64,000 bases of DNA. Source: Aphrocallistes beatrix. Its lineage: Eukaryota; Porifera; Hexactinellida; Sceptrulophora; Aphrocallistidae. The stretch covers positions 1,674,001 through 1,738,000 of the forward strand of contig OY725503.1 of assembly GCA_963281255.1 (NCBI GenBank). The letters are read 5' to 3'. The notes under the pieces are model-generated. The model saw only the letters and a program-made list of their open reading frames with translations, had not been told where the DNA came from and searched no databases. A program made the position numbers and the translations under genes. Below, in pieces: positions 10,441 to 22,224 of this stretch (the first letter of the stretch is position 1; each line of letters starts with the position of its first letter).

Positions 10441-11570
10441 ATGGCGTCCAAAACAGCTTCAAAAGTTCATGAATGTTCTCGTGAACATTACGAAAATTTA
10501 GGGAGGGTATGCAGAAGGTGTTGCATCAAATGCATTGCAGCTGACTCAAGAAGTAAGAATCATGGCAGAAACGCTTTAATGACATTCCTTCCACAACATT
10601 TTTCTTATCATGTGATCTCAAGGTCCAAGCCATGGCAGCAGGTAGTAGACATTTTATCTACATGTGTTCCCTTGCACTCTGTATATTTATTAAATTATTA
10701 GGCATAAAACAAGCAAGTGCTGCTGCACAAACATGTCCTATGTGTACTTGGACGAGAACTAAAGGTTTTGAAGACGAAGTTACAGAATATCGGAATTATG
10801 ACCAGGCCGTAGAGATTGTCACTAATAACGATTCAAATTCCAAAGGTAGGGAAATGTTTTTCACTAGTGAGTGTAACTACCAATTTTGTTTTAAAAAATA
10901 CGTACTATGCATCATTTAGGCTATGAAGATTTTCCCTTATTTGAAGTAGACTTTTTCCAGTCCTACACATTCTTTTGATGGTTAACAATATTCTTGAGAA
11001 AATATCATCTGATATAGGCATTTCAAATTTTGAGACATTCCAGAAGTTACTCCACACTGATTATGGTATAAAATGGCAATCATACCATGGAATCAGCTTG
11101 GAAGGAAATGATTGTAGAAAACTTCTGAGAATTACCAATGAAATTACATGGCCTGAACAAACACCCACTTCTTCCATCGACGTACTGGTAAAGTTAGATT
11201 CCATCGTAACAATGTTTTTCTTCTAATGAACCAGATAAAATTGCTGCACACAATGCAGTCTGTGAATTTAAAACTGCTTGGATTCTGACAGGATGGCCAG
11301 TAACATTAAAACCACACTATATAACTTCACATTTATTGGACAATATTGAAATGCTGGAGGAAGGAGAGGGTTTAGGGGTATGGTCTGGAACTGCGTGCGA
11401 AAGTTCTCATTCTGCCTTCCGTGATACATATACTAGATTTAAAGGGCAAGAAAGTTATTTAATGAAAGCTTGTTGTGAATATAACAAGCGGTGTTTTGCC
11501 AAAAATAGAAGTGGGGGGGGGCACTTCCTTCCCGTAAAAAGTTATACGTTTTTTCGTGAAACTTTAATCC
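10441..11570 (+). pseudogene. Fragments of a transposase-like protein (CMC/Chapaev candidate)
   Basis: Several short plus-strand frames look like pieces of one protein. Around 10700-10770 there is LGIKQASAAAQTCPMCTW, a G...S...CP.C block. Around 11040-11220 there is a charged segment. At 11340-11500 there is GLGVWSGTACESSHSAF followed by a YNKRCF block. The last resembles the conserved C-terminal end of a metazoan transposase family that I recall with the pattern G.G.(Y/F)SEQA.ES.H.DF. I cannot name that family securely. Frames change and stops occur between blocks, so it is not functional. A (G)n run at about 11513 may itself cause a frame change. Confidence 0.5.
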
Positions 11571-11694
11571 CCTGATGGTATAGAAATGGTGATAATAAGA
11601 AAGAGAAAGAGAATATGGTTAGTTTAAAATGGCAACAATTGATTTGAATTTGTTATGCTACGTAATACATTCTAAGGCTAAAATTAAAATGGTA

Positions 11695-11812
11695 GTCAGC
11701 ATGAGGTAAGGAGCGCCCCCCCCAAGCGGAAAAAGTGAGGGGGCAGCGCCCCCCCAAGCGAAAAAAGTGGGGGAGCGGTGCCTCCCCGCGCCCCCCCCCC
11801 CAAAACACCACT
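11695..11812. repeat. GC-rich poly-C/poly-G tandem stretch
   Basis: Two imperfect copies of a unit like gcgcccccccaagcg-aaaa-agtg, plus further C runs, give a striking GC island in AT-rich DNA. Runs of seven to eleven C could form i-motif/G-quadruplex structures. No coding role is seen. Confidence 0.7.
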
Positions 11813-11874
11813 GAATAATAATAATAATATACATTTATATAGCGCAGATTCCATATTAATATGTTCAAGTGCGC

Positions 11875-12031
11875 TTAATATGAACATTCGTTTATTATGA
11901 ACTAACCTCCTGGTCCCAATTTCTTTTCTTAGATAGGATTTGTATTGAATCAAGTTCGCTTAATATGAAGTATCTCTATTATGAACAGATTTTTTGGTCC
12001 CAGGTGGTTCACAATAAGCGACCCTGACTGT
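11875..12031. repeat. C185-related MITE fragment
   Basis: The stretch contains repeated gcttaatatgaac and tggtccca motifs and ends aagcgaccctgactgta, resembling the internal and right terminal parts of the cagtcgac element family. The left end is not recognisable. Confidence 0.45.
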
Positions 12032-12494
12032 ATTATCTCTGATTCTTGTATCATATGTATGTATTATTTACTTTATAATAGATAATGGTAGTAATAAACT
12101 GTGAATGATACTATATATTAGCAAGGTTGTAGTTAAGAGGGGGCTTGGGACCCCCAGAAATTACATAAACTAAGTATATTTACATATACTTCCCCAATAT
12201 AGCTGATCCAAGAGGGAAATCGCCAAATTTGGGTCGGATGGTGCTATATTATCCATTAATATTGATTAATGAATCATTTAAGAATAAATACGACCGCATA
12301 AGGTAGATTTCTCTATTCCTTGTGATAAATTTTTAATTTTCTTGTCATACAAAGGGGTGTGAAAATCAAGATTTTGCAAGATATTATATGTTTTGGAATT
12401 AAACATATGAATATACACATATAAGAGAAACAAATTACATAGGTTTCACATCTGGGACAAGAGATTCAAAAATTCACTAATCTGGCACGCTGTG

Positions 12495-12973
12495 ATGCCT
12501 CGATCATATTGCAAGCCTAATAACCATGATTACAATCAAACTAGTTGAGTTATTTTTGCGCACATATTTTATACTCGGTATAGGAATTTAATATTACGCA
12601 ATCTGGAACTATAGCATTAAAGTCAGAACATTCGATGAGAGAACAATTTAAATGGTGAAATAATAACTACTATGGGTAGCTTTAAAAGAGTTAAAACAAT
12701 GGATAAGCTAGCATAAGAAAACCTATGCACCCAGTACTGGCCTTAAATATTTAACAAGGATATTATTAACAACAGAGCAAAGCCTGAATTTAGATTAAAT
12801 ATATGCAAATCTCAACTGTATAAAAATGTTGCTTTAATAATGAAAATAATACAATAAGAAAATGTAAATGGAAAATAACTTAATTCATGGTTGTTTATCA
12901 AAAATAAATCAAAAATTTGATAGACTAATTAGTTATGAATGTAATTATTCTATTTTATAAAACAAGAGAATTA
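12495..12973. other. 3' flank of CPSF73
   Basis: This is AT-rich DNA downstream of the CPSF73 stop codon on the minus strand. An ATTAAA hexamer on the minus strand (plus-strand tttaat, 12833-12838), about 136 nt past the stop, is a plausible variant polyadenylation signal. No other feature is seen. Confidence 0.4.
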
Positions 12974-14754
12974 TTAATTTGGTGCCAGCGCGGTGTGTAA
13001 TCGCTTCATATGGCTATAAAGTTGATAACATAATTGATCGTCTTTGCATTCAACAACCATAACCTCAGGATCAATTAAAGCAATATGATTATCAATTTTA
13101 ACTGAAATTTTCATCGTAGATGTATTAGTTTTAATTAATGAAACTACCGATTGACCATAAATTTCGGAATATAATGATTTTAGTCTAACCGCGAATAAAC
13201 TTTGATGATTTTTTTTAAGATTGTTGTCCTCCTTATTAATGATATTAATAGGAATGGGGACTAAAGAGATTTGCAAAATAATTGTTAGAATAGCATCTGC
13301 AAAAATATCATTTATCGCATTGCTCACCCATTCAATAATAACCACATCATCTTGTATAATTAGGGTTATAACCTCAAATGCAATTATCATATTCTTTCCA
13401 TTGGACGAATACAATTTAATATTTGAAGACATATTTTTTATATGATCATAAAGTAAATTTATATTCCCTTGATAATTTATTGACATCTGCTGTTTAACAA
13501 CACCAATTCCAAGATCTGTATAATTCGACAAGTCAATAGGATCTACTAAATGGTGTTTAAAACCTCTCTTTATGAGTATTCCAGAAACCACTAAACCATT
13601 TAAAGGTGATTTAGAAGCCAATTCACCCATTACCTTTGCCATTTTCTCTCCTCTAAATGACAACTCGATCGATTGTGTATTTATTGGACTATGAATAATT
13701 AGGTTATACTCATCATTATTTTCAAATTCACGTTCAAGAGCAATTTTTAAACGATTAGTTTCATTCGGTTGCCCATGTACAAGTATTATCCTGCTTGGTT
13801 TTAAAATTTTAACAAAATTACTTGAACCATCAAAGTCAGTATGTGCCGAAAATGAGATATGTTCAATTGTTAATTTAAGTGGGAGGCGTTTTCCAGATGT
13901 TGATATAATATCATTTGAATCATTTAAAATTTGTCTCGCAAGGGTACCTTCCACACAATATCCAGCAATTATCACACCATTTTTTCTATCACCGCACCAG
14001 CTCTCGAATAGATCTCTGCTTAGGCCACTCTGCATCATACCTGGACTAGCCATTACAACAGACGCAGTAATATCTTCAAAGTCTTCAATATTTTTAAGAT
14101 TAGAAATATGTTTGAAACTGAAGGGATTCGAAGTTTGACTATTAATTGTGTCATTCATTGCAGATAAAAAGGTTTGATATACTGACATACACTTTTTAGC
14201 GAGTGATGAAGCATAATAAATCGGGATATCGTGTAATTCTGGATGCTTTATCCAATAATCATCCAAAATCAATAAAAGTTCTTGAGCACGTCCTAGAGCA
14301 AATACTGGAATCAAGCATTTGCCACCTCGATTAACAATTGTGTGAACAGTTGATGTAAACCTATTTTCTCGAGTTTCCCTTTTTTCATGGCGGTTATTTC
14401 CGTATGTTGATTCCATTATTAATACATCGGGACTATATGGGGGCTCTTCAGCCGCCTTCAAATGTCTATCTTCCTCACGTGAAAAATCTCCCGTGTAAAG
14501 TATTTTTACACCTGCAATTTCTATCATAAACATTGCAGCACCCAAAACATGTCCTGCTTGGTAACATTCAAACTTTATTCCATTTATTTCAATTTCGGTG
14601 TGATAATTTATAACCTCAATTTTTTCCATACTCTTTTCAAGATCCTTTTCACTATAAAGCAAATCATCATCTGTAGCAATGTTACTGACTTTGATGTAGT
14701 CAGCTAATAACCACCGGTAAATAGACTTGGTTGGATGAGTCATAAAGCACCTCC
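12974..14754 (-). CDS. CPSF3: CPSF73 (cleavage and polyadenylation specificity factor 73 kDa), exon 2
   Basis: This exon encodes most of the endonuclease that cuts pre-mRNAs for polyadenylation and, in metazoans, histone pre-mRNAs, within the CPSF/mCF complex in the nucleus. The acceptor is ttctag before 14754. The joined codon makes Gly, and the protein continues RCFMTHPTK, matching the vertebrate GRTFMTHATK. In whole-protein numbering I see His164 (QAGHVLGAAMF), Asp185 (YTGDFS), His400 (FSAHTDF) and His422 (VHGQPNE), all metal or catalytic ligands of the metallo-beta-lactamase/beta-CASP fold. ALGRAQELLLILD and ASSLAKKCM are beta-CASP blocks. The C-terminal domain is present but divergent and ends HTALAPN. 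The whole protein is about 688 residues against 684 in human. No damage is seen. Confidence 0.97.
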
Positions 14755-16158
14755 CTAGAAATCAATATAACTCAATATAACAAGTTTAATGGCTGTTTCT
14801 ATTTTCAATACACAGCATTTTTTGGATTATGTAATAATTTTTAATACCACATATGGTGAAGAATAAAAATACTCTTGCAAAAGTGTGGTCCATTTTCTAA
14901 GGACAATTATGTGAAACAATTTGGAACCTGGTAGAAGTATTGATCCAACCATTTTAGTACCATATGCACGTAAAATAAATGATGTAGACAAATACCTTTG
15001 TCCGAGTAGTGTATATAACTGAGTTTTAACGTCAGGGAAAATGTTATCTGTTTGATAAATTGTTGATTGAATTTATCTCAACTGCTGTGATCTCGCTATA
15101 TTTTATATTGACAATTTATTTTTTCTCAGAAGTCAGAATTATGGATAAGTATGAATACCAAAACAAACAATACAACTTCATTTAGAATTCCTTGAGCTGG
15201 CCAGGAAAGTGGGTTCCATATCTGCGGGTAGAGCGTGAGGCCATGTCTCTGAAGTTTTAATATACTTAAAAGTTGTGCCTCGATTTAGTTTAAAAATGCC
15301 TCTTGTGCTGATCCTATATTACAAATGTCCTGTCAAGAATCATGTGTGAAATCAAGGATTCATCTAGGTTGAGAAAGTCTGCGTACCTTGTGTAGAGAGA
15401 GTTGTTCAAATACTTAATTTGCACTTCCATTAAAATCTACATTAAGATTTGTCTAATTCTATGCATCTTCTCATTTTTTAATGAAGGCTGCAGGGAATTA
15501 TAAGAACCACTAAATAACCACGATAATAATATTAGAAAATATTAAATTTCACATTGTAATCGTATTTCATTTGGGGATAGAAAATGTTCCTGGACGTCGT
15601 CTTTCGGCCTTGGGTCACTAATTCAATTGATGATTATATTAGTAAACATTTCAGGTTTGAGATCATACTAAAAGGTAAGTAGAGCGACTGAAGAAACGTT
15701 TCCAAAACCTGAACTATTACATTATAAATATTTGGACTTTACTTTACGTTATATAAAAAATATCTGAAAAAGTCTAGACTAATTCACAAGGAATTTTTAG
15801 TCTGGATACATATAAAAAACTGGATATTATACAAATCATTCAGAAGAAAAGCTGTCTAGGGAAAGGTTCCATCTCATCACAGCTTACTAAAAGGAGTCAT
15901 CCAGCTAGCTAGGGCCAGGAGCATTTTTTTGATAATACCATTCCTCCGGTGTAATTGTCTTGCACTGACAGTTGAAATGATTTGAAAGTTCTCAAAGTCC
16001 CTTTTAAGCAATTTCTGAACTTTAAAGTATATTTTGTAAATTTCATTCTAGGGAATATACCCCCAGAGTACCACCTCCATGATCTCGCTTGCTATGCTCA
16101 CCTTTGCCCACCAAACATATACAAATACTGCATATCCTCAATAGCAGTCCTTAATATA
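14755..16158. other. Intronic AT-rich DNA, one MITE fragment
   Basis: No gene is recognisable. At about 14930-15012 there is a fragment of the 45809-46288 MITE family: catatgcacgtaaaata followed by a right end reading acctttgtccgagtagtgta. Confidence 0.5.
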
Positions 16159-16346
16159 CAGTCGACTCCGCTTAATAGGGTCACATCGGTCAGAGGACAT
16201 TTTGCCTCGATTAAGCGGAAAACCCTATTAACCGAAAATATTTTATATTAGCTTTCATGTGTGAGAGCTATTCTGGTCCTGCCAAAAGTGGTCCGATTAA
16301 GCGGTTTACCCGATTAAACAGTGACCCTATTAAGCGGAGTCGACTG
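16159..16346. mobile_element. MITE C185, copy 3
   Basis: It has the same terminal 16-20 bp (cagtcgactccgcttaatag / taagcggagtcgactg), 188 bp, TA-flanked, in the CPSF73 intron. Confidence 0.87.
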
Positions 16347-16869
16347 TATCTCATATAAGAATTTCAATGGAAATATAATGATATAAGTGATTGGATTGTA
16401 GGGAAAATTGCATTATTAAAATATGGTTATTCCGTAACCAAGTTCTGAAGGTTTTTTCGAAATTTAGGAATTTTTAGGGAATTTTCTACACTCTGGTGTC
16501 ATGGAAAAGAATTTGTGTCAAGTGAAGTACGAGTAAAAGTAGATTTTATAGATTTATATACCCCGAATCCATACTGATATGTTCTCAGGTGTTTTACAAA
16601 CTAAATGAGATACTAAACCTAATGATAGTTGCTAAGTGGGGTGTATGCTGCATGTGTATAAGCATATGACAGCGATTTTTTACAGAAAAAAATCCCCGAC
16701 TAAGGCGAGGGTAGAACGCGTAAGATGAGTCTTGATGTTCAAACACCCGAACAACTGCACCACCCAAGCAAAGGATTTTAAATAATTGGTCGGTAAATTG
16801 TTCATACTTGTATAATTCGAAAACTTTTGAATTTTGAAATTCTACTTTTATTATCACTACCTACGCGAA

Positions 16870-17145
16870 AGTCATATATTAATAATACTTAAAAGTGAAC
16901 TCAAATATATTCGCTTCAAATGGAATCACATTGAATGTCTGGCTATTGCAGTTTTCAAGATATAACCCCAATGACCAAAACACGTTTCCATAGCAACACT
17001 GGAATGTAGCAAAATTGCATGAAGAAATTCCCAATTTTTCGTATTAACTCATTCACATCTCAGTTCTATGCGAAAAATTTTATAATAAAAACACTTGAAA
17101 GTGCCCCTAAACGTCCTCTGAAAATCACCAAATTTGTCACAAATA
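16870..17145. repeat. Single arm of the 1-kb palindromic element family
   Basis: The sequence matches one arm of the elements at 35492-36471 and 53894-54966, including aaaacacgtttccatagcaa and aatcaccaaatttgtcac. The opposite arm is not present, so this is a truncated copy. Confidence 0.75.
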
Positions 17146-17605
17146 TTTTAAAACTGCCCTATTGTTCCTTATTGATATCTTTTTGAAGTTTACGTTTAAG
17201 ATATTATGCTTCAGACACTCACCTTCCCTCAGCCATTGCTCAAAAGTAAACAAGTTCTAGATAAATGAGTACTTATCAATGAAAGAGGAGAACACTTAAC
17301 GAAAATCAACTATTGCAATTGTTTAAAAAGCTCTACTTAATTCAACTTTTTAAATACTACATACGTACGAATATTTGTCTACATACAACTAAGAATTAAT
17401 ATTTTCTCAGAATAAAATCTCCTACTATTATTTCATTTGTTTTCATTCTAAACATTTCATTTCTGAGTTACGGGCAACTCTTATTTCTAAACCTTCAAGT
17501 TACGGGCGATAATAAGCGTTTAAATCTCATCGAGTTACGGGTACCTCCGAGATACGGACATCTCTTAGATACGTCCAGTTATTAGTATTGAACTGCTAGA
17601 TAAAC
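17146..17605. other. Intronic AT-rich DNA without recognisable features
   Basis: A short reiterated tacgggcaactc/tacgggcgat-like motif occurs around 17470-17570. Nothing else stands out. Confidence 0.4.
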
Positions 17606-17859
17606 TACCGGGTAGTCCAAACAAAAGTTGACCCATCAAAGTTTTTAAATTAGACTTGAAATAAACTTATTCAAATAGGACAGCCAACAAATTATATGTT
17701 TTACATAAACGACTGAATTTGAGCTTAACGATAAATTCTTCATTTACAGCAGATATTCAATGTGGCTCCCAATACGATCTTGAACATTTTTCAATCATAA
17801 TGCAAAGTGCAGGAAGACAGACTTTAGAACTTCCCTACTAATGCCCCCGATTTTCTCTT

Positions 17860-18810
17860 CTATTGTATCTTTTAGTTGTGACAGAGTTATAGGTTTGTTT
17901 AAGTGTATTCTATCCTTCAGATAGCCCCATAAGAGAAATCAAGGGGGCTTAGATCGGCTGATTAGGGTGGCCATCCAATCTTTGCACGCAGGGTCACTAC
18001 TCGGCTATTGTAGTGTTCCTTGAGCAACTCCAAGTTGGCATTCGAAGTGTGTTGGGGGGCTCCATCCTGTTGAAACCACATCCTTTTGTGTAGTGGGGTA
18101 AAGAGTTTGCAGCTCTGCCCAGAATTTCTCAAGCACATGGATATAGTGATCAGAGTTGATCATTACGGTCATACCGCTCTCTTCAAAGAAGAAGGGTCCG
18201 ATTATCCCTCTCTCAGACATAGCGCATTATTCAATGACCTTCTGTGAATGGAGCGGTTTGGTAGCTGCAAGATCAGGTCTCTGGGATACCCAGAATATGT
18301 TATTTTTTGCTGTTAACTTGCTCACTGAGGTAACAATGAGCCTCATCTGCGGTACATAGATGGGAGAGGAAGGACTTATTCCCATGGGCTGATGCTTCAA
18401 TTAAGTTAGTCAAACTCTCTGTCATCTCAAACCTGGTCTTCTTGTCGTTGTCTAATAATGTCTATGTGGTGATATGGTAGGGTGAACAAGAGAAGGTCTT
18501 TTCATGCACCCCATTAAGCTTGTTCGAGAGATCCCCGGTTCCTGAGATATCTTCCGTTTTGATCGGTTTGGGTGAATATTGGACAGATTTTCGAATTCGG
18601 TTAATGAAGGCCTCATCTCGTCTATTTTTCCTCCTAAAGTGACAATTGCGGTCTGGAGCTTTGAAATTAAGTTTTCTAAGAGTACCCTCTTCCCTAAATT
18701 TCTTTACCCAGATGTAAATAAGCGATTTATAGGGAGTTCTATTTTTGGAAATCGTTTCCGAATACCCTCGCTTATGCTCTTAAAGCTCTTTGTCTGAGGT
18801 ACATTTTCAT
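17860..18810 (-). pseudogene. mariner transposase, DD41D, broken
   Basis: Minus-strand reading shows the block ERGIIGPFFFEESG (about 18170-18220). It is followed by the second catalytic Asp in MWFQQDGAP (about 18080) and the third Asp in SADLSPLDF (about 17950). I count 41 residues between the two Asp, so DD41D, as in the rosa group. The N-terminal part (18704-18810, KRFPKIELPINRLF) is cut off by the hAT element at 18820. Its upstream remainder is beyond 21371. There is at least one frameshift near 18100 and one in-frame stop just before SADL. It is a plain fossil transposase. Confidence 0.85.
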
Positions 18811-18819
18811 ACATTAGAT

Positions 18820-21371
18820 CAGTGCTTCTCAACCTTTTCAGTTGCACGGAACCTTTTTGAAATTTGAAACGTTTCGCGGGACCCTCCTTCCTATTTATTG
18901 AATAAATAGCACAAATTGCACTTAACACAAAACTAAAGAATACAAAAGCTAATTAGTTAGTGACTTGTTTGTTGTTGTTTCTTCTTAATTATGAGATCAA
19001 AGCGCGGATTATGATTGGCGAGAGCACATCGCATTGTAGTATCTAAGTTTTGATTAAGGCTATTCCTTGTTTTAGTATTTATGTGTGTGAGGCAAGAAAA
19101 TCCTTTCTCACATAGATAAGTGTTAGAAAATTGTACTAGAGTTTTGATTGCCTCCTTCGGAAAGTATTTTCATTTCGCCTTTTTTCAAAACATAAACCTA
19201 AACCTTGAACTGTTGTCATCGAATGTCTGGAATATGTTCTTCATGGTTATATTTGTGTGAATTTCTATGAGAGGTTCAATCAGATCCGCATTAGCAAGTG
19301 TAAGGCTCTTTGTGGAGAAAGGATCTAGAATCCAATGCATTTCTTCCAGCTTTTTGACTTCTTCATTCGGAAAGTATTTATTAAAATTTTCTTCTAAACA
19401 ATTCAAATGACTAGATATTAGCATTTTTAGCTCTTTAAAATCGTCAACATACGCTTCTGGAAGAGCCTGCTTTACTTGAGAAAAGCTGGATAAGTCTCCA
19501 ATCTAAACTTTGTCTTTCCATTACTTCAGTTTCATTTTGAATGCTTCTACTTTGCTGTGTTGAGTAAATATGTCAGCATTAAGTCTTTGTAGGCTCAGGT
19601 TAAAAGAGTTTACTAGATCAAAAATAGATGCAAGGTAAGATAGTTCTACTATCCAAGCAGGATCTACAAAAAGAGAGACCTTCTCATGTCTCTCCATTGT
19701 CAAAAAGGCACGAATTTCCTCTCTCAATTGGAATACTCTGGTGAGCACTTTTCCTCTTGAGAGCCATCGTACCTCAGAATGAAGTAAGAGTGATTCATAT
19801 TCTGCTCCCATTTCTTCACACAATTTCTGGAACATCCGAATTTTTTTCCCTTTTCCACCAGCTCTGATACAATTGACCGTATGTATTACATCTTCCAGTA
19901 CAATCTCAAGTTCTCCTTTTGTTACAGATCCGGTTTTAAACCGCTTCACTGCAAGTGTCTCACGATGGATTATACAGTGCTTAGATACACAGTGAGGAGC
20001 AATCGCTCGTATTCTTGTAATTACACCAGATATTCTTCCCGTCATCGCTGCCGCACCATCTGTAGTAATCCCTGAACATTTTTCCCATGGAATTCGGTTT
20101 TCTTTAATAAATTCATCTAACTTCAAGAAGATTGCTTCGCCTGTAGTGCACACTCCAACATCCAAACAGCAAAGATATTCCTCCCTAATAGTTTCTGCCT
20201 CCAGATCAGGGTAACGAACATAAGCTAAAAGCTGTGCTCGACTACTGACGTCAGTTGATTCATCAAGCTATAACCCAAACCAGCACGTATCTCGCAGTTT
20301 TTGGAAAAGTTGGTCTTGTAGGTCGAGATTTATATCTATCGCTCGCCGTAACATCGTGTCATTGGATAAAGGGAGTTCTTTCACTCTTTTAACAGCTTTC
20401 TCATTGCGGAGTTCTTCAGCGGCAATAATAAGACTTGGTTTGATGACATCTTCTCCTTCAGTAAATGGTCTCCTTTGTTTACACAAGACCTCAGCGATTC
20501 GATATGATCCTCGCAATAGGTCAGCCTCTCCACCAATACCTTTCATTATCTGATTAAAGGAGGATTTCTGTTTACAGGTGAGTTCACGCATCCTTTCAAA
20601 GTATCCCTTTGTTTTAGTTTGATATTCTTTGTGGTTAGATGCCGTTTTAGTTTCGCCGGTGCAAGAGAGGAGTTGCACAACCGTTCTCGACAAATGAGGC
20701 ATTCTGCTTCTGGTTCAGAACACTTAATCTGATCATATGAAGATAAAATCCAAAAGCTAAATAATCATCATTCCATTTTCTAGACTTGATTACTATGCTA
20801 AGGCTATTCGGATGAAGAACTCTCGTTTTTTCTTAGGCTGTTCTTCCACAGCGAAATCCGCTTCCGTGTTCTGGGTATCTCTTTCCAAAATATCAATGAA
20901 ATTATTTGGAAATTTTTGTAATGCAAAATTGGACAAAGTATACTGCTTCATTTGACAGAAGGGCTCAGTTGTATTCAAGATTTGTAAAATTAAAAGGCAA
21001 TGACATGTATATTTATATTTGTAGCTGATTAAAATTATGTTTCGCAGTGATATCGTGTCAAACTGGTAACAAATATCTAAGTATCACAATTGATGTAATA
21101 CCTCAAGTCAGTTCACATGATTTTTTATTATAAAGTATGGCTTTACTGTCAAAATAATATCAGATAACAATCAATACATTGAATCACTAAGTGATGTTCT
21201 GGTTGCTATGTGTGCTAATAATTTTCAATACAGAATGTTTTTAACAATGTAATATAGCATGTTTATGTTTCTGAGTCAAGGAACCCCTATGGAACCCCCA
21301 AGTTTCAGGGAACCCTAAAATCACTTTGGCGGAACCCCAGGGTTCCGTGGAACCCCGGTTGAGAAGCACTG
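18820..21371 (-). mobile_element. hAT element (ZBED5/Charlie-like), full length, decayed
   Basis: The terminal repeats are cagtgcttctcaacc (18820) and ggttgagaagcactg (ending 21371). The flanks are cattagat (18812-18819) and cattagaa (21372-21379), an 8-bp target duplication with one mismatch. The length of 2552 bp suits an autonomous hAT element. It sits inside the N-terminal coding part of the DD41D mariner, so it is younger than that mariner. Confidence 0.93.
18940..20980 (-). pseudogene. hAT transposase (ZBED5/SCAND3-like), broken
   Basis: Minus-strand blocks in order: an N-terminal KQYTLSNF segment (20793-20978); a degraded BED-finger region (about 20600-20720) ending in [24 protein letters not shown], holding a catalytic Asp (about 20245); [29 protein letters not shown] (about 20060); [19 protein letters not shown] (about 19770); and a C-terminal hAT dimerisation stretch (about 18960-19110). 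In-frame stops lie near 20266, 19515, 19190 and 19170, and there is a frame change in the BED region. The overall collinearity is well kept, so it decayed recently. Confidence 0.88.
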
Positions 21372-21523
21372 CATTAGAATATGGTATCCCGGCTCCATTT
21401 TGGGTTTCTAGTGTTCTCAACTATTGCATCAGACATACTCTAAGAGATTATGTAATTAGAATAAGAATATAACCAGGGTATCTAAAATGAAGTTGGGTCC
21501 ACTTTCGTTTTGACCACCCTGTA

Positions 21524-22224
21524 CATCAAAGTAAACCATATTATGAGTTTCTGGACAGCCATTATACAAGCATCCATCCCTAACAGAAAGCAGCAGTCAA
21601 GTGCTATCTCTAGAAAAGAATACTTTTTAAAATCATTTGTCGTGCGTTTATTTCCTTCTAAAAGTCTCATAAATCTTAAAATTGATTTTTTTTCAGGTGA
21701 CAAATGTTGCTAAAAATTGATAATCGCTCAGGCTTCTATTCGAGTATATATTTTATGGACCAAAGTGTAAATCGGCCGATAATTTTGAAGTTTGGCCCAG
21801 CCAAGGTTTTGGCCAGTCCAAACTTCTGACTGGTCCAAATGTTGAGTTAACTTAACATTGATTGGATCATAGGGCATTATGGGTCAATATAAATAGTATC
21901 TTTATTTAATCTTATTGATATATGCGTTATTGTCATAAGAATTATGATCACCAGTTGAGAAAACCCTTTAAACGCTAATTAAATATAAAATTCATTCATG
22001 TTAATAAATATTAATAAAGCACAATAATTGATTCAAAATATTAACAATTGTTCCAATTTTAAAACTAAGGTATGAGTCATTTGTAACAACAGCAGTTACT
22101 TGCTCTGCTGTGAGAATTAAGGTTGTAATTCAGTACAAAGGATAATCTAGGAGCGCGAGACGCTCCTTTAGGCGTATGATATTAAGACACAAAGTGTCTA
22201 GGAGTGTCAAGATTCAAAATAACA
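21524..22224. other. Intronic AT-rich DNA without recognisable features
   Basis: No gene or terminal repeat is seen. A short inverted word (aggagcgcgagacgctcct) occurs near 22150. Confidence 0.4.

Larger units (their letters stand above)
8409..12494 (+). mobile_element. 4.1-kb TIR element with 4-bp target duplication, CMC/Chapaev-like candidate
   Basis: The ends are long inverted repeats: 8409-8757 (starts cacagcgtgccaaattagtg) matches 12197-12494 in reverse (ends cactaatctggcacgctgtg), with high identity over about 300 bp. The tetranucleotide atgc flanks both sides (8405-8408 and 12495-12498). CAC termini and 4-bp duplications are known from the Chapaev branch of the CMC superfamily, which is inference here. 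The interior holds broken transposase-like segments (10441-11570). It has been invaded by a hAT MITE (8974), an M680 fragment (9245) and R550 copy E. Confidence 0.65.
17606..21523 (-). mobile_element. mariner DD41D (rosa-like) element split by a hAT insertion
   Basis: The terminal repeats are taccgggtagtccaaacaaa at 17606 and, in reverse, tacagggtggtcaaaacgaa ending at 21523. They agree at about three quarters of the first 40 bp. Removing the 2.55-kb hAT insertion leaves about 1.36 kb, the usual mariner length. The transposase reads on the minus strand. Confidence 0.88.

Noticed and set aside
13221-13445. Plus-strand frame within CPSF73 exon 2
   Set aside because: Antisense shadow of a conserved host exon.
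16594-16857. Minus-strand frame of 87 codons
   Set aside because: No recognisable motif, and codon composition is like the surrounding AT-rich DNA.
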